Of a stretch of 64,000 nucleotides of DNA, positions 17,463 through 26,400 are shown one piece after another. This DNA is from Halorubrum sp. JWXQ-INN 858 (GTDB taxonomy: Archaea > Halobacteriota > Halobacteria > Halobacteriales > Haloferacaceae): the NCBI RefSeq assembly GCF_009806985.1, contig NZ_WUAX01000016.1, forward strand, positions 556,976 through 620,975, written 5' to 3'. The notes under the pieces are model-generated. The model saw nothing but the letters and a program-made list of their open reading frames with translations. It was not told where the DNA came from and made no database searches. Numbering within the stretch: position 1 is the first letter of the stretch; every line of letters starts with the position of its first letter. Made by a program: the position numbers and the translations under genes.

Positions 17463-17948
17463 TCATCGTCGCTCCATGATCTCGGTTACCTCGCGCGCGC
17501 CGTCGGCCTCCTCCTGTCGGATCGTCCGGAGCGTGTCGAGCAGCTCCGCCCGGTCCAGCGAGAACTCCGCGTCCGACTCCTCGATCGCCGTGATGAGGTC
17601 GTCGTAGAACTTGTAGGCGGTCTCCTCGTTACAGAGCTGGTCGTACAACACGCCGTCGAAGTCGTCGGGCTGCGTCCGGCCGTACCGCGCCTCGACGAGC
17701 GACTCGATCTCGTCGAAGGGGACGCTCTCGACGCCGAGCCCCTCGATCAGCGCTTCGAGCCGCTCGCGGTGTTGTGCCGACTCGGCGGCCGCGTCCGACA
17801 GCAGCGTCTCGATCTCCTCGTCGAGGTCGGCGTCGAGGCTCCGGTAGTGGTGGTACGCCCGCGCCTCGACGACCTCCTCCAACACGATGCCGATCTGGAG
17901 CAGGCGGGCGAGCTGGTCGTCGGACGTGACCCGATGTCCGACGCTCAC
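17463..17948 (-). CDS. Ferritin-like / rubrerythrin-related protein
   Basis: This protein of about 161 residues is almost all helical, with the pattern LLQIGIVLEEVVEARAYHHYRSL and later AAAESAQHRERLEALI and CNEETAYKFYDDLI. Glutamates and an EX2H-like spacing fit a four-helix di-iron ferritin-like fold. It may store or oxidise iron or detoxify peroxide, but function is not proven. The GTG at 17948 is my choice; a second GTG at about 17990 is possible, since a CTTAAG element lies near 18009. It precedes the DtxR-type gene and is probably co-transcribed with it. Confidence 0.75.
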   Translation of the reverse strand: MSVGHRVTSDDQLARLLQIGIVLEEVVEARAYHHYRSLDADLDEEIETLLSDAAAESAQHRERLEALIEGLGVESVPFDEIESLVEARYGRTQPDDFDGVLYDQLCNEETAYKFYDDLITAIEESDAEFSLDRAELLDTLRTIRQEEADGAREVTEIMERR

Positions 17949-18026
17949 TGTACCCACCCGGCCGACGCACCCGTTCGCATACGGTCCCACGTCGGAGCCT
18001 GGTCGACTTAAGCGGTTCCCTCGGCT

Positions 18027-18182
18027 GTCGGCCCCGTTCGTCGGCCCCGTCCGTCGACCCCGTTCGTCGGCCCCGTCCGTCGACCCCGTTCGTCGACCTC
18101 GTTCGTCGACCTCGTTCGTCGACCCCGTTCGTCGACCCCGTTCGTCGGCCCCATCCGCTGACCTCGTCCACCGAACCCATTC
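18027..18182. repeat. 13-bp minisatellite, 12 units
   Basis: Twelve head-to-tail copies of a 13-base unit, GTCGACCCCGTTC with C/T and A/G variants, start at 18027 and end at 18182. The last two copies are degraded. Because 13 is not a multiple of three, the apparent repetitive reading frames through it are artefacts. It fills most of the 309-base gap between the ferritin-like gene and the aminotransferase; only the two promoters flank it. Confidence 0.9.
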
Positions 18183-18227
18183 ATCGACCGAGCCGTGCGG
18201 AACCGATCGCGTCTTTCGGGGGTGTGA

Positions 18228-18233
18228 TTTATG
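18228..18233 (+). promoter_or_regulatory. TATA element of the aminotransferase
   Basis: TTTATG is centred 27-28 bases before the ATG at 18258. This supports the downstream ATG rather than the in-frame ATG at 18231, which overlaps the element itself. Confidence 0.6.
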
Positions 18234-18257
18234 TACCTCAGCCGAGACGACCGAGCC

Positions 18258-19598
18258 ATGAGCGTGTTTTATAAGTGGGGCGCGGGGCGGCACCCGGGCC
18301 ATCCCACCATCGTCGACGCGTACGACGACTACCTCGTGACGGAGGACGGCGACGAGATCGTCGACGCGGCCGCGGGCGCGGCCGTCGTCAACCTCGGCCA
18401 CTCGCTCGACGGGATCGGCGACGTCATGGCGGCCCAGGCCGACCGCGTCGGCTACGTCTCCACGTCGCATTTCACGACCCCGTCGGTCGAGTCGGTCGGC
18501 GAGACGCTCGCGGCGATGACCCCCGGATCGCTGAACAACGCCTTCTTCGTCAACTCCGGGAGCGAGGCGGTCGAGTCGGCGATCAAGCTCGCCCGGGAGT
18601 ACCACCTCGCCCGCGGCGAACCGACCCGCGAGACGGTGATCGGGCGGTGGCAGTCGTACCACGGCGCGACGCTCGGCGCGCTCGCCGCCTCGGGCAACAC
18701 CGGCCGCAGAACGGCGTACAAGCCGTACCTCCAGGACTGGCCGAAGATCGGACCCGCGTACCCGTACCGCTGGGATCACGAGGGGACGCCCGAGGAGCAG
18801 GCGGTGGCCGCCGCCGGCGAGCTGGAGCGACTCATCCGGCAGGAAGGTCCCGAGACCGTCGCCGCGTTCGTCGCCGAGCCCGTCGGCGGGTCGAGCATCC
18901 CCGCCGCGCGCCCACATCCCGCGTACTACCGCGAAGTGAGCCGGATCTGTGCGGAACACGACGTCCTCTTTATCGCCGACGAGGTGATGGTCGGGTTCGG
19001 CCGGACCGGTGACGCCTTCGCCTGTGAGGGGGCGGGCGTCACCCCCGACCTGCTGGCGCTCGGAAAGGGGCTCTCTGCCGGCTACGCGCCGATCAGCGCG
19101 ACGATGGTGAGCGACCACGTCGTCGAGACCCTCGAGGAGGCCTCGCGGTCGTTCTACCACGGCCACACTTACAGCGGGAACCCGATCTCGACCGCGGTCG
19201 CCGAACACGTGCTCGACCGGTACACCGACGACCTGTTCGCGGCGGTCCGCCGGCGCGGCGACCGGCTCGAACGGTCACTGGAGCCGCTCGCGGAGAGCCC
19301 GATCGTCGGCGAGATCCGGCGGGCGGGGCTCCAGCTCGGCGTCGAGTTCGTCGCCGACCGCGAGACGAAGGCCCCGTTCGACCCGGACGCCGGTGTCGCC
19401 CGACGGATCTACGACGACGCCCTCGAGAACGGGGTGTACGTCTACCCCGGCGGGAACAGCGTCGACGGGCAGGCCGGCGACCACCTGATGCTCTCGCCGC
19501 CGCTCACGGTCGGCGACGACGCGATCGCGGCGATCGGCGACGCCGTCGTCGCCGCCGTGAACCGCGTCGCCGCCGCTGAAGGCCGGGAGACGGTGTAG
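18258..19598 (+). CDS. Class III PLP-dependent aminotransferase
   Basis: This 446-residue enzyme transfers amino groups using pyridoxal phosphate. The Schiff-base lysine is Lys270 in ALGKGLSAGY, the PLP-phosphate segment is VNSGSEAVESAIKLAR, and the Asp of LFIADEVMVGFGRTG binds the ring nitrogen. The conserved SYHGATLGALA and HGHTYSGNP motifs are also present. The family includes omega-amino acid, ornithine and diaminopelargonate aminotransferases; sequence alone does not say which. The gene stands alone downstream of a 13-bp minisatellite. Confidence 0.88.
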   Translation: MSVFYKWGAGRHPGHPTIVDAYDDYLVTEDGDEIVDAAAGAAVVNLGHSLDGIGDVMAAQADRVGYVSTSHFTTPSVESVGETLAAMTPGSLNNAFFVNSGSEAVESAIKLAREYHLARGEPTRETVIGRWQSYHGATLGALAASGNTGRRTAYKPYLQDWPKIGPAYPYRWDHEGTPEEQAVAAAGELERLIRQEGPETVAAFVAEPVGGSSIPAARPHPAYYREVSRICAEHDVLFIADEVMVGFGRTGDAFACEGAGVTPDLLALGKGLSAGYAPISATMVSDHVVETLEEASRSFYHGHTYSGNPISTAVAEHVLDRYTDDLFAAVRRRGDRLERSLEPLAESPIVGEIRRAGLQLGVEFVADRETKAPFDPDAGVARRIYDDALENGVYVYPGGNSVDGQAGDHLMLSPPLTVGDDAIAAIGDAVVAAVNRVAAAEGRETV

Positions 19599-19683
19599 CG
19601 AGCGGCGGACGGCAAGCGGGGCGGCGGCCGTGCGGATGGCCGTACAGGCGGTCGTCGACGCCGCCACTCCCGGGACGGCGGAC

Positions 19684-19714
19684 GAAACACGAAAAACACG
19701 AAAAGGACGAAAAA
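19684..19714 (-). terminator. T-rich terminator of the suf operon
   Basis: Read leftward past the sufD stop, the transcript would contain several U-runs of three to five in succession (TTTTTCG, TTTTCG, TTTTTCG, TTTCG). Archaeal RNA polymerase terminates at such tracts without a hairpin. Confidence 0.6.
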
Positions 19715-19750
19715 CACCGACTGCGGCAACCCGTCGAGGAGGACTCGCGC

Positions 19751-20965
19751 CTACGAGAGCCGCTCGAGGACGAGCGCCTCGACGTCCTCCCGGTACTCGT
19801 CGACGGCGATCTCCTCAAGGACCGGCACGAAGAACCCTTCGACGAGCATGTTGCGCGCCGTCTGCGGGTCGATCGTCCGGCTCTCGAGGTAGAACAGGTC
19901 CTCCGCGTCGACCTGACCCACGGTCGCGGAGTGGGAGGCCTCGGTGTCGTGGTTGTGGATGATGAGCTTCGGCGAGGCGTCGGCCTCGGCATCGTCCGAC
20001 AGCATCAGCGTGTTCTCACGCTGGTAGCTGGAGGTGCTCCACGCGTCCCGACCGACGTCTTGGACCCCCTCGTAGACGGACCGGGCGACGTCGTCGAGGA
20101 CGCCCCGGGTCACGAGGTCGGCGGTCGTGTGCTCGCCGAGGTGCCACACTCGCGCGTTGATGTCGAAGTGCTGGTCCTCGCTGCCGAAGAACGTCCCGAC
20201 GATCTGGCTCTCGGAGCCGTCGCCGACGAGTTCGGTCTCGACGTCCGAGCGGGCGAGCTTCGATCCGAAGTTGCTCTCGATCCAGTCGACCGTCGCGTAC
20301 GTGTCGGTGACGCCGCGCTTCAGCGAGTAGGTGTACGTGTCGTCGTCGAGGTTCTGCAACGAGCCGAACTGGACGTGGGCGTTCTCGCCGCCCACGACCT
20401 CGACGAGGTTGCTGAAGTAGCGGTCGCCGTCGACGGAGCCCTCGCCGGACTCGATCGATTCGAGGATCGTCACCGACGACGACTCCTCGGTGACGACGAG
20501 CGTCTGGCTGAACAGCGACCGGGAGTTCATCTCCGCGCGAACCGTCACGTCCTCGACGTCGACGCCCTCGGGGACGTAGACGAACGTGCCGGTGGTAAAG
20601 AGCGCGACCGACAGCGCCGTCAGGTAGTTGTGCTCGGGGTCGAGCACGGAGCCGAAGTGCTCCGCCATGACGTCGCCGTACTCCGCGAACGCCTCGGTGA
20701 ACGGCAGGACGACGGCGTCGTCGCCGCCGGCCGACCGCTCCGTTGTGTCCGACTGGTCGAGCGGGTCGACGAGCGACTCGAAGTCGAGCGCCTCCAGGTC
20801 CGTCCACTTCCGGCCGGGCGTCCGGATGACGTCCGGTAGCTCGGCCGTCTCCAGCGCGTCCAGCGCGCTGAGACGGGTCTCGAGGAGCCACTCGGGCTCG
20901 TCGCGTTCCTCCGCGATGCGTCGTACCGTGTCCTCTGAGAGGCTCTCGATAGCTTTCGTACTCAT
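19751..20965 (-). CDS. sufD: Iron-sulfur assembly scaffold protein SufD
   Basis: This 404-residue protein is the SufD half of the SufBCD scaffold that builds iron-sulfur clusters. It has the long parallel beta-helix core (TFVYVPEGVDVEDVTV, NAHVQFGSLQNL, HFDINARVWHLGEHT) and the C-terminal LIIHNHDTEASHSATVGQV segment shared with SufB. It starts one base after the sufB stop, which implies translational coupling. It is the last gene of sufC-sufB-sufD and is followed by a T-rich terminator. Confidence 0.93.
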   Translation of the reverse strand: MSTKAIESLSEDTVRRIAEERDEPEWLLETRLSALDALETAELPDVIRTPGRKWTDLEALDFESLVDPLDQSDTTERSAGGDDAVVLPFTEAFAEYGDVMAEHFGSVLDPEHNYLTALSVALFTTGTFVYVPEGVDVEDVTVRAEMNSRSLFSQTLVVTEESSSVTILESIESGEGSVDGDRYFSNLVEVVGGENAHVQFGSLQNLDDDTYTYSLKRGVTDTYATVDWIESNFGSKLARSDVETELVGDGSESQIVGTFFGSEDQHFDINARVWHLGEHTTADLVTRGVLDDVARSVYEGVQDVGRDAWSTSSYQRENTLMLSDDAEADASPKLIIHNHDTEASHSATVGQVDAEDLFYLESRTIDPQTARNMLVEGFFVPVLEEIAVDEYREDVEALVLERLS

Positions 20966-20966
20966 G

Positions 20967-22397
20967 TTATCCGAGCGAACCCTCCATCTCGAGCTCGACG
21001 AGCCGGTTCAGCTCGACGGCGTACTCGATGGGCAGTTCCTCCGTGATGGGCTCGATGAAGCCCGAAACGATCATCTGTTTCGCGTCGTCGTCGTCGAGGC
21101 CCCGCGATTGGAGGTAGAAGATGTCCTCGTCGCCGATCTTCCCGACGGTCGCCTCGTGGGCGACGTCGACCTTCGACTCGTTGATCTCCATGTACGGCAT
21201 CGTGTCCGACGTCGACTCGTTGTCGAACATCAGCGCGTCACACTCGACGGCCGTCGAGGAGTTCTCCGCACCGTCGGCGATGTGGACGAGCCCGCGGTAG
21301 TTCGTGCGGCCGCCGTCCTTCGCGATCGACTTCGACTCGATCGTGGACTTGGTGTTCGGCGCGTTGTGGTACACCTTCGCGCCGGTGTCGATGTCCTGAC
21401 CCTCGCCGGCCATGGCGATGGTGATGTGGTTGTCGGACGCGCCGCGCCCCTTGAGGATGCTCGCGGGGTACAGCATCGTCGCCTTCGAGCCCATCGAGCC
21501 GGAGATCCACTCCATCCGGCCGCCCTTCTCGACGATGGCGCGTTTCGTGTTGAGGTTGTACGTGTTCTTCGACCAGTTCTGGACCGTCGAGTACTGGACG
21601 TGGGCGTCCTCGCCGACGAACACCTCGACGCCGCCGGAGTGGAGGTTGAACGCCGAGTACTTCGGGGCCGAACAGCCCTCGATGTAGTGGACCTCGGAGC
21701 CCTCCTCGGCGATGATGAGCGTGTGCTCGAACTGGCCCATCCCCTCGGAGTTCATCCGGAAGTACGCCTGCACCGGCATGTCGACCGTCGTGTCCTCGGG
21801 CACGTAGACGAACGAGCCGCCGGACCAGATCGCGCCGTGAAGCGCCGCGAACTTGTTGTCGCTCGGGGGGACGCACTTCGTCATGAAGTACTCCTTGACG
21901 ATCTCCTCGTGTTCACGGACCGCCTCGTCCATGTTACAGAAGATGACGCCCTTCTCCTCCCACTGTTCCTGCATGTTCTGGTAGACGACCTCGGACTCGT
22001 ACTGTGCGCCGACGCCCGAGAGCGCGTTCTTCTCCGCCTCCGGAATGCCGAGCTTGTCGAACGTGTCCTTGATCTCGTCGGGCAGCTCCGTCCAGTCGTC
22101 GACGCCCGCCCGGACGTCCACGTCGGGGCGGATGTACGGGATGATCTCGTCGACGTCGACCTCGGAGAGGTCGGGCTGGCCGGGCCAGTCGGTGGGCATC
22201 GGCATCGCCTGGAACTGCTTGAGCGCGCGCAGACGGCGCTCCAGCATCCACTCCGGCTCGTCTTTGTCCTCCGAGATGAGACGGATCGTCTCCTCGGTGA
22301 GCCCCTTATCTGCCTTGAAGGCGGACTTCTCCTCCTTCTTGAACTCGAAGCGGGCCTCGGTGTCTGTCTCTTTCAGGTGGTCTTGTTCTGAACTCAT
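20967..22397 (-). CDS. sufB: Iron-sulfur assembly scaffold protein SufB
   Basis: This 476-residue protein is the SufB subunit of the SufBCD complex. Family signatures are KDEPEWMLERRL near residue 50, SFVYVPEDTTVD, the EGCSAPKYS motif with a conserved cysteine, and the C-terminal HEATVGKIGDEDIFYLQSRG. It works with the ATPase SufC and with SufD; the cysteine desulfurase and SufU are not in the window. It lies 52 bases downstream of sufC. Confidence 0.95.
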   Translation of the reverse strand: MSSEQDHLKETDTEARFEFKKEEKSAFKADKGLTEETIRLISEDKDEPEWMLERRLRALKQFQAMPMPTDWPGQPDLSEVDVDEIIPYIRPDVDVRAGVDDWTELPDEIKDTFDKLGIPEAEKNALSGVGAQYESEVVYQNMQEQWEEKGVIFCNMDEAVREHEEIVKEYFMTKCVPPSDNKFAALHGAIWSGGSFVYVPEDTTVDMPVQAYFRMNSEGMGQFEHTLIIAEEGSEVHYIEGCSAPKYSAFNLHSGGVEVFVGEDAHVQYSTVQNWSKNTYNLNTKRAIVEKGGRMEWISGSMGSKATMLYPASILKGRGASDNHITIAMAGEGQDIDTGAKVYHNAPNTKSTIESKSIAKDGGRTNYRGLVHIADGAENSSTAVECDALMFDNESTSDTMPYMEINESKVDVAHEATVGKIGDEDIFYLQSRGLDDDDAKQMIVSGFIEPITEELPIEYAVELNRLVELEMEGSLG

Positions 22398-22449
22398 GGT
22401 GTTAGTTTACGTCTCTGGGTTCTTATCCGTTATCTGTAACCACATCAGG

Positions 22450-23367
22450 TTACGCTGCCTCGTACACTTCCTCGCGAACCCAGTCGTAGCCCTCGTCCTC
22501 GAGGTCCTGCGCGAGCGACGCGTCGCCGCTTTTCACGACCTCGCCGTCGAGCATGATGTGGACGCGGTCCGGCTCCACGTACTCGAGGATGCGCTGGTAG
22601 TGGGTGATCTGGAGGACGCCCGTCCCCTGCTCGTCGCGGAGGGCGTTGATACCCTCCGAGACGTCCTGCAGGCGGTCGATGTCGAGCCCGGAGTCGATCT
22701 CGTCGAGCACGGCGACGACGGGTTCGAGCATGGCGGCCTGCAGCACTTCGTTCTGCTTCTTCTCGCCGCCGGAGAAGCCGGCGTTGAGGTACCGCTGCAT
22801 GAACCGCTCGTCCATGTCGAGCAGCTCCATCTTCTCCTTGAGGATCGACTGGAACTCGGCGACGCCGATCTCGCCGTCGTCGGCGGGACCCTCCATCGGG
22901 GAGGTATCGTAGCCGGCGTCGTCGTCGTCACCGTCGTCAGCCTCGTCCTCGTCCTCGAACAGCTCCTCGCGCTCGGCCGCCTTCGCGTTGAGCGCCTGCC
23001 GGAGGAAGTTCGTCATCGTGACGCCCTCGATCTCGGCGGGGTACTGGAAGCCGAGGAAGATGCCGAGCGCCGCGCGCTCGTTCGGCTCGAGTTCGAGCAG
23101 TTCCCAGTGGTAGTCGTCGTCGTCGAGCTCGACGTCGATGTCGTCGACATCGGACTCGTCGAGGTGCAACAACACCTGCCCGTCGGTGACTTCGTACGCC
23201 GGGTGGCCCGCGATGACCTTCGCGAGCGTCGACTTCCCGGAGCCGTTCGGTCCCATCAGCGCGTGGATCTCGCCCGACTTCACTTCGAGGTCGACGCCCC
23301 GAAGGATCCGTTCTCCGCCCTCTTCGGCCACCTGTGCGTGGAGGTTCTTTATCTCGAGAGTTGCCAT
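22450..23367 (-). CDS. sufC: Suf ATPase SufC
   Basis: This 305-residue ABC-type ATPase energises SufBCD. Walker A GPNGSGKST is at residues 39-47, the signature GFSGGEKKQNE at 197-207 and Walker B AVLDEIDSG at 219-227. Compared with the usual 245-255 residues it has acidic insertions at about 70-86 and 134-165, the second almost all Asp and Glu. Such insertions are common in haloarchaeal SufC as far as I recall and probably add surface charge. It is the first gene of the operon. Confidence 0.95.
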   Translation of the reverse strand: MATLEIKNLHAQVAEEGGERILRGVDLEVKSGEIHALMGPNGSGKSTLAKVIAGHPAYEVTDGQVLLHLDESDVDDIDVELDDDDYHWELLELEPNERAALGIFLGFQYPAEIEGVTMTNFLRQALNAKAAEREELFEDEDEADDGDDDDAGYDTSPMEGPADDGEIGVAEFQSILKEKMELLDMDERFMQRYLNAGFSGGEKKQNEVLQAAMLEPVVAVLDEIDSGLDIDRLQDVSEGINALRDEQGTGVLQITHYQRILEYVEPDRVHIMLDGEVVKSGDASLAQDLEDEGYDWVREEVYEAA

Positions 23368-23380
23368 ATGTAAGGTCGTG

Positions 23381-23417
23381 CCTCGTGGTCGATACGAGGT
23401 GGTTGGCGGGGTTAATG
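23381..23417 (-). promoter_or_regulatory. suf operon promoter with inverted repeat
   Basis: Reading leftward, a TATA-like CATTAAC (23411-23417) is followed by a perfect 6-bp inverted repeat with a 7-base spacer (CCTCGT/ACGAGG, 23381-23399), then the sufC ATG at 23367. The repeat falls near the expected transcription start, the place for a repressor, or it could form a small leader hairpin. Confidence 0.45.
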
Positions 23418-23454
23418 GTTACGGAATCACCCGTGAGAGTACCTAAATGGGGGA

Positions 23455-23477
23455 AGAAAACTTTCCGTACCGAAAAC
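23455..23477 (-). terminator. T-rich terminator of polB
   Basis: Downstream of the polB stop, reading leftward, the transcript contains two U4 runs (TGTTTTCGG and GTTTTCTTCC) before the suf promoter. This fits an archaeal terminator separating polB from the suf operon. Confidence 0.55.
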
Positions 23478-23492
23478 AGCTGTTTCGTATTG

Positions 23493-26400
23493 CTACATAA
23501 AGGAGCCGAGTCCCGTCTGTTCCTGGCCCGTCTTGACCTCCTCCCACGACATCCCGAGCGCCTCGATCACCCGCTCGATCGGCCCTTTAAGCGTCTTCTC
23601 GAGCATCTTCTCCCAGTCGACCTCGAACTCCGGTGGCACCTGGTCGGCGTACTCGAAGCAGATCACGTCCGGGTCGCGTTTGAACTCGCCGTAGAGGAGG
23701 TCTCGCTGGGGGTCGAGGCCCTCCTCGGATTCCATCCGCCGCCAGAAGTCCGGGTGTACCTTCTTCAGGTAGAGCCGCTTGGGCTTCGAGCCGTTCCCGA
23801 AGTTCGTGCCGAAAAGCAGGTTCGCGTACTGCGCGCCACGGACCTGCGCCGTCGGCGTCTCGTACGCGTCGAGCCGTTTGCCGATCCCGCCGGGGATCCC
23901 CACCTCCTCGACGTCCATCTCGCCCGCGAGGAAACGGTCGATCACGTCGGAGAGGTACGTCTTCACGTCCGCGAGGTCGTCGTCGATGTCGTCGCCCGTG
24001 ACGATCGTCTCGATGACGTGCTGTTGGACCTCCTTCGTGATCCCCGCGATGTCGGACCGTTTGTACTCGAAGCCCGTGATGTCGATGTCGTCGACGTCGT
24101 TCCCCTCCTTCCAGACGATGTGGCCGGCGTATCGCTTCTTCTTGCCCGCCTGGAAGAAGCGGCGGTAGAGCTTCTCGAACTCGATCTGGAAGCGGTGGAA
24201 CTCGGCGTTCAACTCCTCGCGAGCGAAGTCGTCGTAGCGTTCGTTGATGTGGTCCTCGATCTCGAAGGAGGTCTCGATCGCTTCCTCCTTCGACATGTCT
24301 GACAGGGATATCATGACGCTGTCAGTATCGCCGTATGCGACTTGATAATCGAGCTCGTTCGTGGCCGTTTCGGTGAAGTCGATGACCTCTCGACCGGTCG
24401 CTGTGACGGCTGCTGCGCCCTCCTTGTCGTAGAGGCGGAACCGATCCCATCCCGTTACGCCGTATAACGACTGTCCGACGAACTGGAACTTCCCGTTCCG
24501 TCCCGCGAGGAGCGTGTGGTTATCCTCGACGGTCACGCAGTAGACCCCGTCTTCGGCCTCGCTTCGAGTCGCGCTCCGATGCATCCGAAGCGTGTTCTTC
24601 GCGTCTTCCGTGACGTAGATCCGCCAGCTTCCGCTGTCGTGACTGTAGCTCGCGGTGATCCCGAGATGCGCACACAGACGAAGCACGTCGTCCCGTAGCT
24701 CCTCGCTCGACGTCGTGTATCGCCACGATCCGGTCCGCCGGTCACCGTCGCCGTCGATCAGCGTCTCCAAGAACGCTCGTTTCTGCGCTCTCGTCGCCTC
24801 GAAGACGAGGTCAGGGATTCGCTTCTCGAAGCTGCCGTCGCCACAGCGGTCACGGAGGAGCCCCCCGAGTAGCTTCGAGGTGAACTGATAGCTGCGCTCG
24901 TCGACGTAGTAGTCCATCTCCATCCGATCGAGGAGCTCGCCGATCGTCGCGTGATCGGAGCCCCCGCCGTCCGCGACCGCGTCCTGTGCGATCTTCACGG
25001 TCGTTGCCGACCCTCGCCGGTTCTCACCGAACGTCTTCGCTTCGGAGGTGTAGACGTTCCCTTCGGTGACGTACCACGCAAGCAGTTCGAGGAAGTCGTC
25101 GCCGTCGAACGTCCGGGGGATCCACTTGCGACCGGATTCGCGGTGAATAACGCTCGTCTCACAGACCGACTCGATGTACTCGCGGTGGTCCTCGAACTCC
25201 GAGGCCGTGAACACGTAGCCGGTCTGTCCGAGATCCGCCTTCGGAACGCGCCGCGGTGTCCATCCCAACTCGGCAGTGAAGGTGTGACCGTGGACGCTCG
25301 GCCGGACCCACACTTCGTACTCGCCGTCGACGAGCTCGGTCAGGTCGACCTCATCGACTCGCTCCCCGTCCGGTCCGGTCCAGTCGTGGGGGAGCTCGTA
25401 GTTCGTCGCCCGATCGAGATCGGCGGCCTCCACGAAACCGTATCCGTCTTCGGAGATCCCGTTCGTCTCGTTTTTTCGGACCAGCATCCGGTGGTTCGGC
25501 GTGACTCGGAAGTCGATCTTCGAGGTCTCGATATCGACGAGCTCCCCTCGATAGTCGGGGTACGTGTGGGTCTCTTCGACGGTCTTGACCGCCATCTCCT
25601 CCGTGTCGGGGTCGAGCGAGTACACGGCGTCGTCGACGTCCAAATCCGTGATCGACCGAACGCCTTCGGGAGTCAAGACCTCGGTGTCGGGCGTGAAGCA
25701 GTTCATAATCACCTTGACAGCTCCCTGCTGTCGGTCGTACTGTTCGTAGGGTTCGGTGCCGGGAGCGTGGTCGTTCCGGCGGGCCTTCTTGTCCTCGCGT
25801 TCGGAGAGCAGCTCGTCGACCATCTCGCGCATGATCCCGTCCGGCTCCTTCCGGAAGTGGGTCCCGTTGGGCGCGACGTACGTCTCGCCGTCGTAGGCGT
25901 CGGGGTTCACCTTCGTCTCCGGCCCGGCGTTGATCGTCACCATACACATCGGGTACAGCGACTTCAGGTCCTGTACCGTCACCATCTCCTTGACCCCGGT
26001 TATCGGGTCGAAGACGGCCCCGCCCTCGAAGTCCTCGGACTCCTGTTGCCCCTTCGTCGGGAGCGCGAACTTGCCGAACGCCTTGTGGAGGACGTACATG
26101 TCGACGGTGTCGCCGGGCGTCGGCGCGTCCTCCAGCTTGCAGCCGACGAACGTCCGCACCTCGTCCCAGAAGTCGATCACGTCCTGTTTGCGGTCGATCT
26201 CCACGCAGAGCTCGACGTCGCGGATGCTGTATTCGAGCAGGCGCTCGGGGTCCTGCTCCCACAGATCGCCGATGTCGCCGGCGTACCGTTCCTTGCCGAC
26301 GCCGAGCTCGCGTTCGCCGACCGCGTCGAGGCGGTAGGACTCGAGCTCCGTGAACATCGTCCGTTTGTACGCGTACAACAGGTCGAACACGACCCGACCC

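Noticed and set aside
18027..18260. Repetitive reading frames through the 13-bp array.
   Set aside because: The period is not a multiple of three, so each frame yields a 13-residue cycle as an artefact. There is no start or conserved sequence.
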